DNA from: Marinomonas ushuaiensis DSM 15871 | GTDB lineage: Bacteria > Pseudomonadota > Gammaproteobacteria > Pseudomonadales > Marinomonadaceae | DNA: 64,000 nt | Reading direction: 5' to 3' | Assembly (NCBI RefSeq): GCF_000521805.1 | Contig: NZ_JAMB01000013.1 | Coordinates: forward strand, 16,991 to 80,990 | Shown: positions 63,977-64,000 of the stretch, in pieces | How the letters are laid out: every line of letters starts with the position of its first letter | Position numbering within the stretch: the first letter of the stretch is position 1 | Program-made: the position numbers and the translations under genes | Notes under the pieces: model-generated | Database searches by the model: none | Told to the model about the DNA's origin: nothing | What the model saw: the letters and a program-made list of their open reading frames with translations, nothing else

Positions 63977-64000
63977 TGAAGTGACCCCATAAAGTTGGAC
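63977..64000. mobile_element. Probable terminal inverted repeat of an IS3-family insertion sequence
   Basis: The last 24 bases begin TGAAGTGACCCCATAAAG and continue TTGGAC. This strongly resembles the TG-starting terminal repeat of many IS3-family elements (CCCCATAAAGTTGGAC type). The element would extend beyond the right edge, so the transposase genes and the other end are not visible. It lies 88 bases past the chemoreceptor stop, in non-coding DNA. Confidence 0.6.

Noticed and set aside
1..64000. CRISPR arrays, tRNA or rRNA genes, prophage modules
   Set aside because: I saw no regularly spaced repeats, no cloverleaf-like sequences with a T-arm pattern in the gaps, and no phage structural genes; a tRNAscan or CRISPR search was not possible here.

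Overview
The window looks like chromosomal DNA from a marine gammaproteobacterium of the Oceanospirillales type, most likely Marinomonas or a close relative. This rests on moderately AT-rich DNA, Pseudomonas-style gene neighbourhoods (serC-pheA-tyrA/aroA-cmk-rpsA; ubiG-yciK; rodA/mrdA-lipoate cluster; lapG-lapD beside a type I exporter), and a fused TyrA-AroA protein. The genus is inferred from protein style and gene order, not from a search. No rRNA, tRNA, CRISPR array, prophage or plasmid genes were seen. The only mobile-element trace is a putative IS3-family terminal repeat at the extreme right end.

Layout. 1-1.24 kb: the end of a nitrate-sensing pair (nasT, partial nasS). 1.4-9.0 kb: a biofilm-adhesin export and release locus with a LuxR regulator, LapC/LapB exporter, c-di-GMP receptor LapD and periplasmic protease LapG. 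The giant adhesin and the TolC-like outer-membrane partner are not present. 9-13.5 kb: DUF1244, DTW-domain tRNA modification, pdxJ, a Tag-like glycosylase, a DsbA-like oxidoreductase and an iron-storage set (bfd plus two complementary bacterioferritin subunits). 13.6-20.2 kb: parC, an unusual ABM-GNAT fusion, a candidate structured small RNA, and the polyamine genes aguB and speA. 20.3-31.3 kb: a long leftward cluster reading proA-nadD-rsfS-rlmH-mrdA-rodA-mltB-rlpA-dacA-ybeD-lipB-lipA (rod-shape peptidoglycan synthesis, ribosome maturation, lipoate synthesis). 31.4-32.4 kb: trmO and a small unknown gene. 32.5-42.4 kb: leftward gyrA, serC, pheA, tyrA-aroA fusion, cmk, rpsA. 42.7-47.3 kb: rightward ubiG, a YciK-type dehydrogenase and a large M16 protease. 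47.4-52.8 kb: an unknown exported protein, fabV, a glycosyltransferase, DUF1289, a YebC-family regulator and an acyltransferase. 53-59.6 kb: a rightward run of two two-component systems (BaeSR-like; DctBD-like) flanking an AEC transporter. 59.7-61.2 kb: an iron-starvation unit with a strong Fur box, an AraC-type regulator and a flavodoxin. 61.4-64 kb: a DUF3301 protein, a chemoreceptor and the putative IS end.

How the parts work together. LapD, LapG and LapBC form the known circuit in which c-di-GMP keeps a surface adhesin from being clipped. Iron is handled in two places: storage and release (bfd, bfr pair) behind a weaker Fur-like site, and flavodoxin behind a strong one. The most striking anomaly is the EPSP-synthase half of the TyrA-AroA fusion at 35060-37282: it keeps the fold signature but lacks most of the residues that bind shikimate-3-phosphate and phosphoenolpyruvate, so it may no longer catalyse the reaction.
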